Of a DNA stretch of 64,000 bases, positions 20,501 to 32,126 are shown one piece after another; within the stretch, counting starts at the first letter, position 1; every line of letters begins with the position of its first letter. The stretch is from Chaetoceros tenuissimus (Eukaryota; Bacillariophyta; Thalassiosirophyceae; Chaetocerotales; Chaetocerotaceae): NCBI GenBank assembly GCA_021927905.1, contig BLLK01000023.1, positions 1,260,148 to 1,324,147 of the forward strand, read 5' to 3'. The notes beneath the pieces were generated by a model, which ran no database searches, was not told where the DNA came from, and saw nothing but the letters and a program-made list of their open reading frames with translations. A program made the position numbers and the translations under genes.

Positions 20501-23500
20501 CAACCAACTCGGTCTAACATTGAAGCTGGCCCAGCTAGAGGCAACAGGCTTGATCCCATGAGAATTATTCCCGAATGGAGAGATCGCTTTCCAAAGACCG
20601 ACTCAACTGGCGGTTACATTGGTGATAGATATGTTAAGTGCGAGGATCTTCCATCTAAAGCTTATCTCTACAAAGGTGCAAAGTTTAGATTCCTTGGAAG
20701 TAAGCCCCTTCCGGAACTTAGCACTGATCCTTCAGCATATGAAACTCTTGATTCAGTTGTAAGATTGATTCTTCCAAATACTTCGCCTTTACGTGAAAAA
20801 CTATGCAATGCAGATGGTCAGGGAAATTGCCGCTATGAAACTACTGTTATTTTAGATGCATCAATTACAAACTGTGGAAATGGTCCTGAGTGCGATCCAA
20901 ACATGGATACTATTAGAGTTGTGCAGGTTGCAGAGGGTGCGTATTTTGAATATGTTCCAGAACCTTGCGTTCATACTGCATTCTACAATAATCCAATGAA
21001 AATCATGCAAAGGGTTCGTTCGATGAGAGCAATGTGTGCAAATCCAAATCTAGCCGAAGCTTCAGAGGCATGCTGTACCCAATTTTCCCTGAATGCAGAT
21101 AGAAATAAAAAATATGATGGCGAAAGGTTAATGTACGAAACTGCAGCTGTTCGCTGCAGTGCAATGTCTAGGATTACATGTGATTTCAATCAAGTCAATG
21201 GAGATTATCGTTTGAACGACATGTTCTTTTGGTCCAAAGATTCATGCAACTTGCTTCTAAAGATTGCCAAGAATGGTAACATCGCAATCGTTCATGACAT
21301 CTTTGATAGCAGTAACATTGTTTCACATGTAGAAGAAAGCAACGAGAATTTCTACAGAGTGCAATGGACTACTGAGTATGGAAGTTGGCCTTTAGCATCT
21401 AACACCTGCGGCTCCTGTTTGGTTGTAGAAAGCGATAAGTGTTTATGTACATCACGACTCATCCAACAACAAGTCTTTAACACTATCCCTACAGACAAGA
21501 CCGAACTAGAAGTGTTACAAATTGGCGCACCAAATCCAACAGTGTACGATCCACAAACCTATACAATCTTGGTCAACGCCGAATCTGGAATAACAACTTA
21601 TCGAAAGGGAGACAATATTGACAAGGAAACAGTATTTGAATTCGTCGATGAAAAGGGTAGACATTTCTTTTTACGCAACATTCTTGAGCTTGTTCAAGTC
21701 CGTGGAACTGGAGGTCAAACAACTTCATCTGCTTTCCGTAATCCTCCTCACTTTATGAGTCTAGTGCCAAGTAACACCAATCTTCGCGATGCTCAATACG
21801 AGACAGATGCTACACTAGATCATTACTTTTACCATGATAATACTCCACCATTCTTGGCATCTAGATTTATTCAGCGATTGATTTCACAGTCAAACCCAAC
21901 ACCTAGGTACATTGAAAGTGTTTCAAAGGCATTCATCTCTGGATCGTACACGGTCAACACTTCAAGCGGTCCACATACTTTTGGCTCCGGTGAATATGGA
22001 AGTATGGAAGCATTCTTCGCTGCAATCTACTTGGATCGAGAGGCTAGATCTGTTGTTCTTGATAAAGATCCTGCTTCAGGTTCTCTTCGCGAACCTCTCT
22101 TGAAAGTAATGGCTGTTCTTCGAAGTATGGAGTTCCAAACGTCTAGACCTAAGCTGAGGATGGGATCTTTAACTTCTATCATAGGTCAGCGTAGTCATAG
22201 TTTCGAGTCTGTATTCTCCTTCTTCCTGCCTGAATTTGAACCAAGTGGTCCTGTTGGAGAGGCAAGATTGACTTCTCCTGAGGCTACTTTGTTGGATATG
22301 CCTAAGATGGTTGGAATTTTGAATGGATTGCTTTCGCTAGTGACTTATGGTCTAACTAATTGCAATAGCGGTTTTGGTGCTCATCATGTTTGGCCATGTC
22401 GTACATATATTTCGTCTGCATATGGAGAATTGACTTATGGCAAGTCCGAAATCACAGACTTTACATCGGAAACTTTTGAAGGTCCCTCTCTCGCTGGGGG
22501 ATTGGATAATGTATGGGTCGGGAGAGGATTTGATTTCTATAAGGGAGTAGTTGTCGAAGACCCTACAAATTCAAACAATCATGTTCTTCAACCTAATTTC
22601 GATTGGAATGGTTACTTTTACAGCCCACGAATTTTGCGAAGCTCGGCACACATTGTACATTATCGCTTCTACGCGACTATCGGTAATACTGGATGCTCCA
22701 TTGGCTACACTGACTATGATGCAGACCCAAATGTTGTTGCTGTCACTTACAGCTTTTATCATGACCATACAAGCTCTATTGAAACAAATACTTGGATATC
22801 AGGTCAATTCAATATCCCAGAATCTATTGCGGCATTCAGGATTGTCATTGGAGATAGAAGACCAACAGAGAATACCATTGGATATTTTGATGATGTTTAC
22901 GTTTCTTCCAGCACAACGTTTGTTTCTCCTCAACCAATTGGTCAAACTTCACACTCCGCAACTGTAGTCGATGACTTGGCGAATCTTTTGACTGCTGGCA
23001 GATTGAGTGCTAATCACAGAGCTATTATCGTTGAGGCATACAACAAGGCAGGGAGTACCGAAGATGGATTGAAAGTAGCTCAAAGACTAATACTGACTAG
23101 TTCAGAGTTCCATTCGACTAATTTGTACAATCCAAGTACTGTTCAAAGGCCTGGAGTGGAGTTTCCACAAAGTACTGGAAAACCATACCGAGCTATTGTA
23201 TTTATGATGTGGTCTGGAGGTTGCGATTCATTCAATATGGTTGCTCCGCACACTTGCGAAAGTAAGGACCTTTATGAGGAATATTTGCAAGTGCGAGCTG
23301 GTGTTGCATTGCCAAAGAGTTCACTTCTGCCCATTGATGCGCAAGGTCAAATTTGTTCAAGGTTTGGAATTCATCCTGACCTTCCTGCAGTACGTGATTT
23401 GTACAACGATGAGGATTTACTCTTCTTCGCAAATACAGGAGTTATGAGTCAACCAGTCACTAAAGAAAACTACAGTGTATTGACAAGTGTTCAATTGTTT

Positions 23501-24927
23501 GCACACAAGTAAGTATCATTCTACCTAGATTTGCGCTTGGAATGTTTATTTCATCATTCAGCATTTACTGATTTTCTCTCTTCTTCTTCAGTCATATGCA
23601 GCGTGAGTCGAAGCGCATTGATCCTTTGGACGGAAACTCAGGCACTGGAGTATTAGGTAGAATGACAGATGTTCTAAATAGCCTTGGACATAATGTTGGG
23701 GCATTTAGCGTTGATCGGTACTCTGTTGCGCTTGTAGGTACTCCAGGTTTGAGTGATTCTCCAGCAATTGTAAATAGAAATGGAGTTCCGGACGCTTATC
23801 TCTACGACGTGGAAAATATATTCCCAAGCCTTCACAACAAGACCTTATCACAGTCACCAATGTTTAGTGAGACTTGGTCCGATGCGTTGATTAAGTCTTT
23901 GTCGACTAACAAAGCTCTGAAAGGGGAACTAGACCAGGTTACTCTTTCCACAACATTTGGATCTTCCTATCTTAGTAGACAATTGGAGACTGTGGCTAAA
24001 CTCATAAAGACTAGATCTAATCGTGGTGCAGATGTGGATGTCTTTTATGTGGAGACAGGAGGATTCGATACACATTTCAAGTACGTATTGCAGAAAGCGA
24101 ATACATTCGTAACATCTTCTTTTCTTCTGTACTGACCCTAACACTACCTTTCTTTATAGTATCGAAGAGAACCTATCCAATAGATTCCAGGAGGTCAATG
24201 AAGCTCTATCTGCCTTTCCAGCAGCACTAAAGGAGCTTAATGTATGGGATAATACTGTCATAATTCAGACTTCGTAAGTATTATCTCTTTACTACTACTT
24301 TGCTTTTTGCTGAAAAATTCTAACCTCAATCACTCTGTCTTTAGTGACTTTGCACGTACATTGAATCCAAATGGAGGAGATGGAACAGACCATGCATGGG
24401 GCGGGTAAGTATTTATATTTAGCTTTTTTATTAGAAGAAGATTGAAAGGGACATACAATCTCACAAGTCTCCCTCCATAGGCACTACATGATGTTGGGAG
24501 GAAGTGTGAAAGGAAAGAAAATGCTTGGAACATATCCAGACGATTTGACAGACGAAGGACCATTGACTCTTCATCGTGGAAGATTCATTCCCTCCTCTCC
24601 TTGGGACGCAGTGTTCCAAGGAATTAGCAAATGGACTGGTATTCCTCAGAGCCGAATGACAGAAGTTCTTCCTAACGTGAATAATTTCGCAAGCATGCCA
24701 TTTCAATTTGATGAAAATGATATGTTCACCGACGTTCCTCCGCCTCCTCCCACTACGAGCCCCTCTAGATTTCCTTCAATCGTACCATCAGATACTAGTA
24801 ACTCTGAACAAAAAAGGTTTGAAATTTACCACTAAATTTGACGACACTACTTCTCTAATTTCATTCTTCTTTCTTCCATAGGTACGACGCAGCATATGAA
24901 ATCTACGGAACTATACCAGCATACTAA
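11573..24927 (+). CDS. Giant multidomain protein: G8, carbohydrate-binding-like modules, CEMIP-like beta-helix, DUF1800, DUF1501
   Basis: Seventeen exons reconstructed by phase: 11573-12145, 12235-13702, 13778-14045, 14111-14631, 14711-15436, 15519-15938, 16016-17221, 17308-17555, 17634-18298, 18396-18994, 19063-19943, 20023-23508, 23592-24080, 24160-24273, 24345-24404, 24481-24816, 24882-24927. With one extra base in exon 9 discounted this gives ~4,034 residues. In order: weak signal-like start (MKLASSFLTGSLLLTW); a G8-like region ~120-275; jelly-roll/CBM-like modules; a beta-helix ~680-1110 with GRFGQDDRFPIQIQ and CYYFGHNATDNSIV, like CEMIP/TMEM2; more CBM-like modules; a Thr/Pro-rich linker; DUF1800 (~1948 on; DENYAREIMQLFSIG, YTNDDIESFARAWTGF) containing another CBM-like insert; DUF1501 (~3577 on; ETGGFDTHF, SDFARTLNPNGGDGTDHAWG). 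Bacterial DUF1800 and DUF1501 genes are often neighbours. Probably extracellular; function unknown. Confidence 0.8.
18191..18194 (+). other. Single-base frameshift in exon 9 of the giant gene (A4 run)
   Basis: Before this A run, exon 9 is read in one frame (VDWFKDQIITPATR). After it the DUF1800 sequence continues in the next frame (KYWRERVNERIPTSQR). Dropping one A restores TPATRKYWRERVNERIP and makes the total of all exons a multiple of three. It is either a homopolymer sequencing error or a real inactivating insertion. Confidence 0.7.
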
Positions 24928-25148
24928 TGAAACGTTGAAGCATGTTTGGAACATTTGGAGACTATGAAACATGGAAAATGTAAGCACATAAATGTAATTA
25001 CCCTACTTGTAAATTAAAGATTTTTGAATTTTCAAATTTAGCCAAAATTTTTGATTTAAAAAGAAGAACCCATCTCATCACTTTCGTTACTTCAAGTCAA
25101 GAATCGATTGAAAGCAAGAATGGATTTGATGAAACTTATACTTGAACA

Positions 25149-28100
25149 ATGAGCAACATTGCAAATTTTAACATGGATCTGTTCTCGAATGAAGAGACTC
25201 CAGATTCGAATTTGAGAAGAAACAGACAAGGGGCACCTGGTGACCATTTTCGGCCACCTACAAATAGAGTTCCAACAACAACTCAGTCAATTCGTAGTCA
25301 AGTAAACTCTCATCGGACCAATCGACATCCAAGCAATCAGAATGCGAATCGAATGAATGGCTTTAGTAATTCTTCATCTCATCGCCAACCAAGTGGACAA
25401 AGTTCTTTTCAACATCCAAATGCAAAAGGACTTGGTAACAAGCCAAAGGTTGCACCCAATCTTCAAGGGACGGGTGATTATAGCAACCAGTATCAATATG
25501 ATCCATCAACGAATGAGAACAGCAACCAAAATTGGAATGAGCATGATAATCGAATGAGTGAAACTACTTTTCATCAAAATCATACACAAGAGCCACAGCA
25601 AAGCAATCACGATTCTTCAGTGAACCACTTTAGTCAAAATACGAATGCTACTCATCAAACTGCCTTTCAACCTAACCCTTCGAATATGGTGTATCAAATG
25701 CAACCTTCACAGCCTCTTGTAATTATTCAGCAACAGCCGCAACAACAAGTGACCCAGCTGGATTTGATAAGATCTGAATTGAATAACAGAGATAGACTTG
25801 ACCAATACAAGCAAATGGAGGAGCTTAGAAAGCAAGTTATGAGTAGCAAACGTCGAAGACCATCTCCTTCAGCTCGTGAGTCGTCCGCTGATCCTGATGA
25901 GTTATCGAGACTCAAATTGGCATTGGAAGCTAAGGATAAAGAAAATAGACTGTTGAAAATGGAGAAAGATAATGCACTCCGCAACTTGATTACAAATTCC
26001 AAAGCCGCCGAAGCTGCGATTGAAAAGGTTGTGAAAGAGCGAGACAGTGAGCTAGCGAAGGCTGTCGCCAGTGAGCGAGCAAAGGCTGAGGTTGAGATTG
26101 GCAAGGCTGTCGCCAGTGAGCGAGCAAAGGCTGAGGTTGAGATTGGCAAGGCTGTCGCTAGTGAGCGAGCAAAGGCTGAGGTTGAGATTGGCAAGGCTGT
26201 CGCCAGTGAGCGAGCAAAGGCTAAGGTCGAGATTGACAAAGTTGTGGAAGAGCGAGCAAACGCTGTGGAAGAGCGAAACAAGGCTATTGCACTTCGAAAC
26301 AATGCTATTGAAAATTCTCGTGTCAACAATGCTAGGGTGCAGCATGAGTCCATCGAAAGAGTTCAGAACGTCAACAACTCTGCTTCTGGTAAGTAATACT
26401 TGAATCGATTCATGATCAAAGTGTAAAAGGATCTAACATCTGCATGTTCTTCCAAAGCCAATCAATTACAGTCAGAGCTGGATGATTGGCGTAAAAGGTA
26501 TGAATCACTTCGAGAGGAAAACGAATATAACGAAACACAAATTGCATTGAAGAACACTGCACTTTTTAATCTTACTCGAGAGCTGCGCAATAATTCAAGA
26601 AATCAAATCAGTCAATCTTCTTCGCAAGGTTCAACAACAAAGCTTTCATCAGAACAATACTCTGCTGAGAAATGGTTGCTTGTGAAAATTACTGAACAGT
26701 TTCTATTCCATATCCACTACCTAAATATGGCTGTACCTCGTATTTACAATCTAATTCCACAAGCGAAACGTGATAAGATGCTTACTGATCCGACGAAAGA
26801 ATTACCAACAACCTATGATGCAATTACCTTTTTCAAGTTATTCCAAGACAGTGTCCCTATACTTGCAACGGGACATTGTATCAATGCGCTCAGAGCAAAC
26901 GATAAGAACAAACCTCGATTCACTGATGAAGAAAAGAATAAGTTTCAAGTTACACGTGCAGGTATGTATCTTGGCTTGACGAAAGCATGCATCCCTGAGA
27001 TTTTACAGATCTTAGCTAGTAAAAAAGACGAAAAGCAAATTGATGTAGTCATGGAACTTTTAAGGCAACTATTAGCTGTAAAGGTTTCCCAAGGATTGGT
27101 CATCGTCAACTTTGTCCAGAGGACAAGTAACGCTTTCATTGTTTCAGGAGAACATAAGCAGATGCTGAGAAAGTTGGCTGAGACGGTTCTAAATATTGCA
27201 AAGAATCCAAATCACAGCAAGACCACTGTCAATCTTGATATGGATGAAGACAGCGATTCCTACACCTGTTTAACTGAATACAGTGGAAATGTTTCAATCG
27301 AAGCTGCTCATGAGAGTTACCTAGCTTCGATTCAACAATTGGTGGAGCATGAATATGATTTTGATTCACACCCTGTAATTTCCGATCAGACTGTTGAGAA
27401 CATGATCGCTTCCGTAAGTTCTAAAAAGTAATTATTTTCAAATACTTTAGATTCGCTTCAAACGATATTTACCATATCGTCTTTTATCTTCTTTATAGAA
27501 TAAAATCTCAGCTACTAATAATATCACAAATACGATGGAAAGTTCTCAAAGAGTTACTCTTGAATATATTGATACTCCCATGGAAACTTCAACGATACAG
27601 CTGACTCCTGATGAAGAAGAATCTTCAGTAGCATTCGGGAATATTGCTGTTGATGTCGACAAGTTAAAAGTGGAGTTTCTTCAAAGCAAAAACGAGCGTG
27701 CAGAGATGCTTAGTTACGCTTTGCGAGTATATGCTGATCAGCCTCCTCTTCAGACATTCTTCGAAAACTATTTCAATGCATTATATTTCGAGTGGTATGT
27801 TGTGAATGCCAGCCAAGAACTAAGTGGGGTAACGTACATTTCTGACGAAGATAGGAAATGCATTGCGAGTAAGCTCAGATTGAAACATTTCACTCATCCT
27901 GTTGACGTCTTTATGCTATCCGAAGACTTTTTGAACCAATACATCGAAAAACTAGAACATGTGTACACTACACTTGAAATCAATGGTCCAAACAATGATT
28001 CGTCGGTCTACCTTATGCCATCTCAAAAAGAACCACCTGTTGATCAAATAACGCAAATTACGCCTTGCATGGAAGTAACCCCTGAAAGGTCAACAAAAAT

Positions 28101-28713
28101 AGACGGTAGAGCAGAAAGAGTCGATATCATAATGAAATTTCGTGATGGAAATGGTCAACAAGTCTCGGAAACTTCTTGGAAGATACAGACTCAGCAATTC
28201 TCGGCAAAAGCCAAGAAAGATATCAGTCGTCATACTGACACCCGTTGGACAGACAAGACCACACGACAAAGACGAGATCTAAGATTGCAAGCATCCCACC
28301 AATGTCACAATCCAAAATGTATTGGATGTGGGCATTTGATTGAAGAGCCTATAATAGATAACAATGGCAAGTGTAGAAAACGGGGCTGGATTATTCGAGA
28401 CAACCGCCTTTTGCAAAAAGCCCCTACATGTCAGTGCCCAAATCGGTGCCTTGGAGTTGTACATCTTCCTGGATTCGATGAAGATAGTGAAAATGCGAAG
28501 TTTTATCAGTCAGACTTGAACCAAGTCTTTACAGAGTTGAAAGGTGAAGGCATTTCCCAGTACCTTCGTCTTCCGAACAATACATTTCTTCTCAATCCTT
28601 TGTACAAAGGAAACAACAACAAGAAGACTTTTGTGAATGTATCTTTCTCCAAATTCAACAAAGAGTACAATGCTTCCACTTCTTTCGGCTATTGTCAGCC
28701 ATGTACTAATTAA
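25149..28713 (+). CDS. Coiled-coil protein with internal 15-residue repeats and Cys-rich C-terminus
   Basis: Three exons: 25149-26388, 26458-27413, 27499-28713. The splice phases match and the total of 3,411 nt gives 1,136 residues. Residues ~1-200 are Asn/Gln/Ser-rich and disordered. Residues ~220-420 form a charged coiled coil containing four tandem 15-residue repeats (KAVASERAKAEVEIG), continuing across the first intron (ANQLQSELDDWRKRYESLREE). The middle is helical without a known motif. The tail (~930-1136) has a cysteine cluster (CHNPKCIGCGHLIEE … CQCPNRCLG … YCQPC) that could bind zinc. I do not recognise the family. Coiled coil plus possible zinc-binding tail suggests a scaffold or nucleic-acid-associated protein; the similarity to mobile-element Cys tails is too weak to use. 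Confidence 0.7.
26058..26237 (+). repeat. Four tandem 45-bp coding repeats
   Basis: Units start at 26058, 26103, 26148 and 26193. Each encodes KAVASERAKAEVEIG; the last unit has two changes. The repeats lengthen the coiled coil in register with the reading frame. Confidence 0.9.
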
Positions 28714-29983
28714 TAACTAATAACTCAAGTTTCTTTGGATTCGTGCTTTGACAAAGTCTCCCTTACATATTGTCCACATAGTGAGAATTATGAAAAGCCG
28801 TGATGTAAAGAATATAATATATATCTTTGCTCATCAGCAGTAATAGTTGCCTGAACTCTTCCATCTTAGTAATACTTGAAAATCTCGTGAGTGATAAGAA
28901 GGAATACCAGACATAACATCTTGAAATCCTTTTCGATTTCTTCAACTTTTCTCATTACTATACACTATTTCTTGATATCATCCTCCAGCCTTACATCGAT
29001 TTCCAAAGTCAACAAACTATATTTTTTATTCAAATTGAAAGGGTACGAAATATCGAACGTTTTCGTTCTTGCAAGAGAAGTAGAACCTTGTCTAGGAATT
29101 GAAAGCGTCGCTATCCTCAGACATTTCTCAACCATTATCCATTATGTAGACGAGAGATCATGTTTATGTAGTTAAATAGATGTGGAGATTGGAATCAAAG
29201 TAGTGAATGAAATAGATATGAGTGATCTAATTTTCACAAAAGAATAATGAGGTGCACGGTGTGCTCATTAATCGGTGCTCGAGAATGGATGGCTGTGGAC
29301 AGTTCGGAAGAGTGATGTTCTAGAAATTGTGGAAAAGAGTGTCTTTATATTTGTCACTTTTGATGTACGTACGTATATTTATACGACAGGATTTGTATAC
29401 TTGTTGCCTGGTTTTGTATACTTGTTGCCTGGTTTTGTATACTTGTTGCCTGGTTTTGTATACTTGTTGCCTGGTTTTGTATACTTGTTGCCTGGTTTTG
29501 TATACTTGTTGCCTGGTTTTGTTGATATTTCACAACATGTACGTATTAATCAATTATTTTTTTTCACAACTTGTGAGTGAACGATCGAGATCGAGGAGAG
29601 CATCTTGTTGTATTTTGGCTATGAAGTAAGCTATTTAAACTAATATCTTATCATTCATCCTTGTCTTGAAGAGAACAGTCACTCCCGGTACCGGTACAGA
29701 TTTACTCCGAAAGAATGGAAAAACGGTGAAATATAGGTGCACCATGCAAAAACGATAAAAAGGAGACATAACGAAAAACTTTCTACAACTATTTCATCAC
29801 ATAAAAATATCAAACTATCTTGTGAACAAAACATATTACAACAATGAAATTTAACTGGATAGTCAAATGCCCGTGCAAAAATAAATACTGCGAAGTTGGA
29901 ATCGACCAGTTCTAGGCAATATTGCGATACGGCTTCTTTTGTTTTTTGTATTTGCACATTAAATAAGGTCACCGGTGGTCCTG
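28714..29983. other. Intergenic region with a 21-bp minisatellite
   Basis: About 1.25 kb with no supportable gene apart from the minisatellite at 29392-29517. The ORFs through the minisatellite are produced by the repeat itself. Confidence 0.5.
29392..29517. repeat. 21-bp minisatellite, six perfect copies
   Basis: Six head-to-tail copies of a 21-bp unit beginning TTTGTATACTTGTTGCC and ending TGGT, total 126 bp. The period is a multiple of three, so it leaves open frames on both sides of the helix; these are not evidence of coding. Confidence 0.95.
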
Positions 29984-30844
29984 ATGTTCCATCTTTCCTG
30001 GTGTTATCACCTTGCATCCCTGACCGAGTGCAATACAAAACGCAATAGAAGCCGTCGCACCACTGAGCATGCTATGTTACATTCATTCGAGCCAAGTCTG
30101 ATGAAATCTTCTCAACCATCTTCAAATCCAGTGGATCTTGCAAGCGATAGTCCAAGTAGTACGCCAGTTATCACTACTTCGGATAGTCCTTCTTCCATTC
30201 CATCCGAGTCATTGAATGAAGAACCATTCTGTGCAGACAATGAAAACTTCCGTTTTGCAAATCGTAACCAAAGAAACTGTGCTTGGATAGGAAAGAATCC
30301 AACTAAGAGATGTTTGAAGCAAGACAGTACAAAGAACAATGCGTTTGTATTTCAATTCTGTCCTCAAACTTGTAACAGATGTGATTGCAAAAATGAGGAA
30401 TGGCTATTCAAGGATAAAGCTGGTAAGGACTGCGATTGGGTAGCGAAACGACCAACAGTAAGATGCGATAAAGCCGGAGCAAGAGAAAATTGCAAAGGTG
30501 TATGTGGAGGTGAATGTAGAAAGAATACTGATGGTTGGGTCACTACAAGTTCAAACATCAACACCAAAGGAAATTGTGCATGGTTTAAGAAGCGAGCAAG
30601 TAAGAGATGTCCAAAGGATTCTGAATCATATACAAAATGTCCAAATGCATGTAGCGGACAAGGCGTCGACGATGCAACTTGGATAAGTTCTATTCTCGGC
30701 AATGGAATAGCCAAAGATTGTACATGGTTTGGAAAGAAGAGCTCTATCAGATGTCCAAAAGATGAGACCTCTTACTATTACTGTCCAATTGCATGCCCAA
30801 CTCCAGTTCAGCTAAGCAATGGACAAAACATTTTTGGAAATTAA
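29984..30844 (+). CDS. Cys-rich protein with four C-x-W repeats, probably secreted
   Basis: From the first in-frame ATG (29984) 286 residues. After a Ser/Pro-rich stretch (SDSPSSTPVITTSDSPSS) there are four ~45-60-residue units built on C-x-W-(7-9)-RC followed by C-x3-C: NCAWIGKNPTKRC…CPQTCNRC, DCDWVAKRPTVRC…CKGVCGGEC, NCAWFKKRASKRC…CPNACSG, DCTWFGKKSSIRC…CPIACP. This pattern, next to a PSS-rich linker, is common in diatom extracellular proteins (from memory). No convincing signal peptide follows ATG 29984, so an upstream exon may be missing; the 5' end is uncertain. Its disulphide-rich architecture suggests the cell surface or outside. Molecular function unknown. Confidence 0.6.
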   Translation: MFHLSWCYHLASLTECNTKRNRSRRTTEHAMLHSFEPSLMKSSQPSSNPVDLASDSPSSTPVITTSDSPSSIPSESLNEEPFCADNENFRFANRNQRNCAWIGKNPTKRCLKQDSTKNNAFVFQFCPQTCNRCDCKNEEWLFKDKAGKDCDWVAKRPTVRCDKAGARENCKGVCGGECRKNTDGWVTTSSNINTKGNCAWFKKRASKRCPKDSESYTKCPNACSGQGVDDATWISSILGNGIAKDCTWFGKKSSIRCPKDETSYYYCPIACPTPVQLSNGQNIFGN

Positions 30845-32126
30845 ATTAGAAAACAACTATACATCTTTTGGAGAATATAGTCCAGTTCTTCAAGTGTGAA
30901 CTTTCTCTAGATGAAACGAAATGAATTTTAATATTCATGTGCTTTGCTTTTTCTTTGTAGAACTGATCTTCGTAAATTCCTTTTATCATCACTTGTCAAA
31001 GAAGGAAAAGTATTTTTCTAGGTGAAGTCAAAATAGCTAATTTAGGTATAGACACATGTTTCTTGAACATGCGAATCAATTTCGTACGTAGAAAGGTAGT
31101 ACAAAAGGGGACGCAGTATCACACATCACACACACAACAGTAAAAAACGAACAAAAAACGAATATTTTGCAGCGAGCTTAAAAAATCAGTAGAAAGCTAC
31201 CATATCCAAGCTGCAAGATGAATGCATTTCATAGAAGAATTTTCTATAGCATAGAAACATTTAAATCCAATGGGCTAGGTCGAGACTAAATGCGATTGTG
31301 GACAGAGAAGCAATACTAGCTAGTGGCTGGCTGACTGAGGATATATATCGAGCGAGGAGGGATCGAAGCTTTCTTGCTGTTTCAAATAGAATTGGCTATG
31401 ATCGAGGCAATGAAATGATAGACAATACAGAGATGATAGCAGTCCGATTTAACGCTCGGCTTTAGAGGGTTTCTCGTCTCAAGTTGAATTCTAGGATATG
31501 AGTGCACAACCATGACGATGTAAAGTATGCTCATCTCAAGAGCGAGGAGGAGAGATGCTGGCAACTTTGCTAGACTTGAAATATAATTTGATGAGATGAA
31601 CTGCCAGGGATCACGGAGTTAGAGAACCCAACTTGATTACTGCATGATATAGAAGAGGCATATGATAGAAAGGAAGAAACATTTGTTTGCTTCGTGGTTT
31701 TGAACTAATGAGGAATCGAAGCCATATTACTTGTGATGACAAGAACAAAATACTCCTGATTGGTGTCATGACACTTAGGGAAGAAAGCCATTGACTTTGC
31801 AAGTTCTGTTGTAGATGCTTTGATTCAAGAACGCTCTATTGATGAGAACTAGCAATCTAGATAGGCCAATCAAGTATGTATTGAAGTTGAAGATGAGCAC
31901 TTGATGTCATTAGCAAAAAACTGAGACGAGGTTAGGAACAAATTATCGCTGTCGTCAAGATCCACTCAACAAAGAAGCACTACACTCAGAGTTTTGGAAT
32001 ATTTAATACGGGCAATTGAAATTTATGAAATAGAATCTTTCTGCGAGCATGAAGATAAATCATATTAGAAGATTGTAAACAATAGCGACTAAAAAAATGT
32101 TTAGTTTCTATTTCTCACTGGACTCT
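30845..32126. other. Gene-free interval between convergent genes
   Basis: About 1.3 kb lying between the 3' ends of the Cys-rich gene (plus) and the YrdC/EF-hand gene (minus). Only short ORFs without motifs are present; I see no RNA gene or repeat. Confidence 0.5.

Noticed and set aside
25727-26353. Long minus-strand ORF rich in FARSLATALPIST repeats
   Set aside because: It is the antisense of the 45-bp coding repeats of the coiled-coil gene; the plus-strand frame has splice-consistent exons.
29275-29629. ORFs with repeated GFVYLLP or LYTCCLV
   Set aside because: They are generated by the 21-bp minisatellite, whose period is a multiple of three; there is no other coding evidence.
31382-31802. 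Two small minus-strand ORFs between the Cys-rich and YrdC/EF-hand genes
   Set aside because: No motif, no splice signals and no similarity to neighbouring families.
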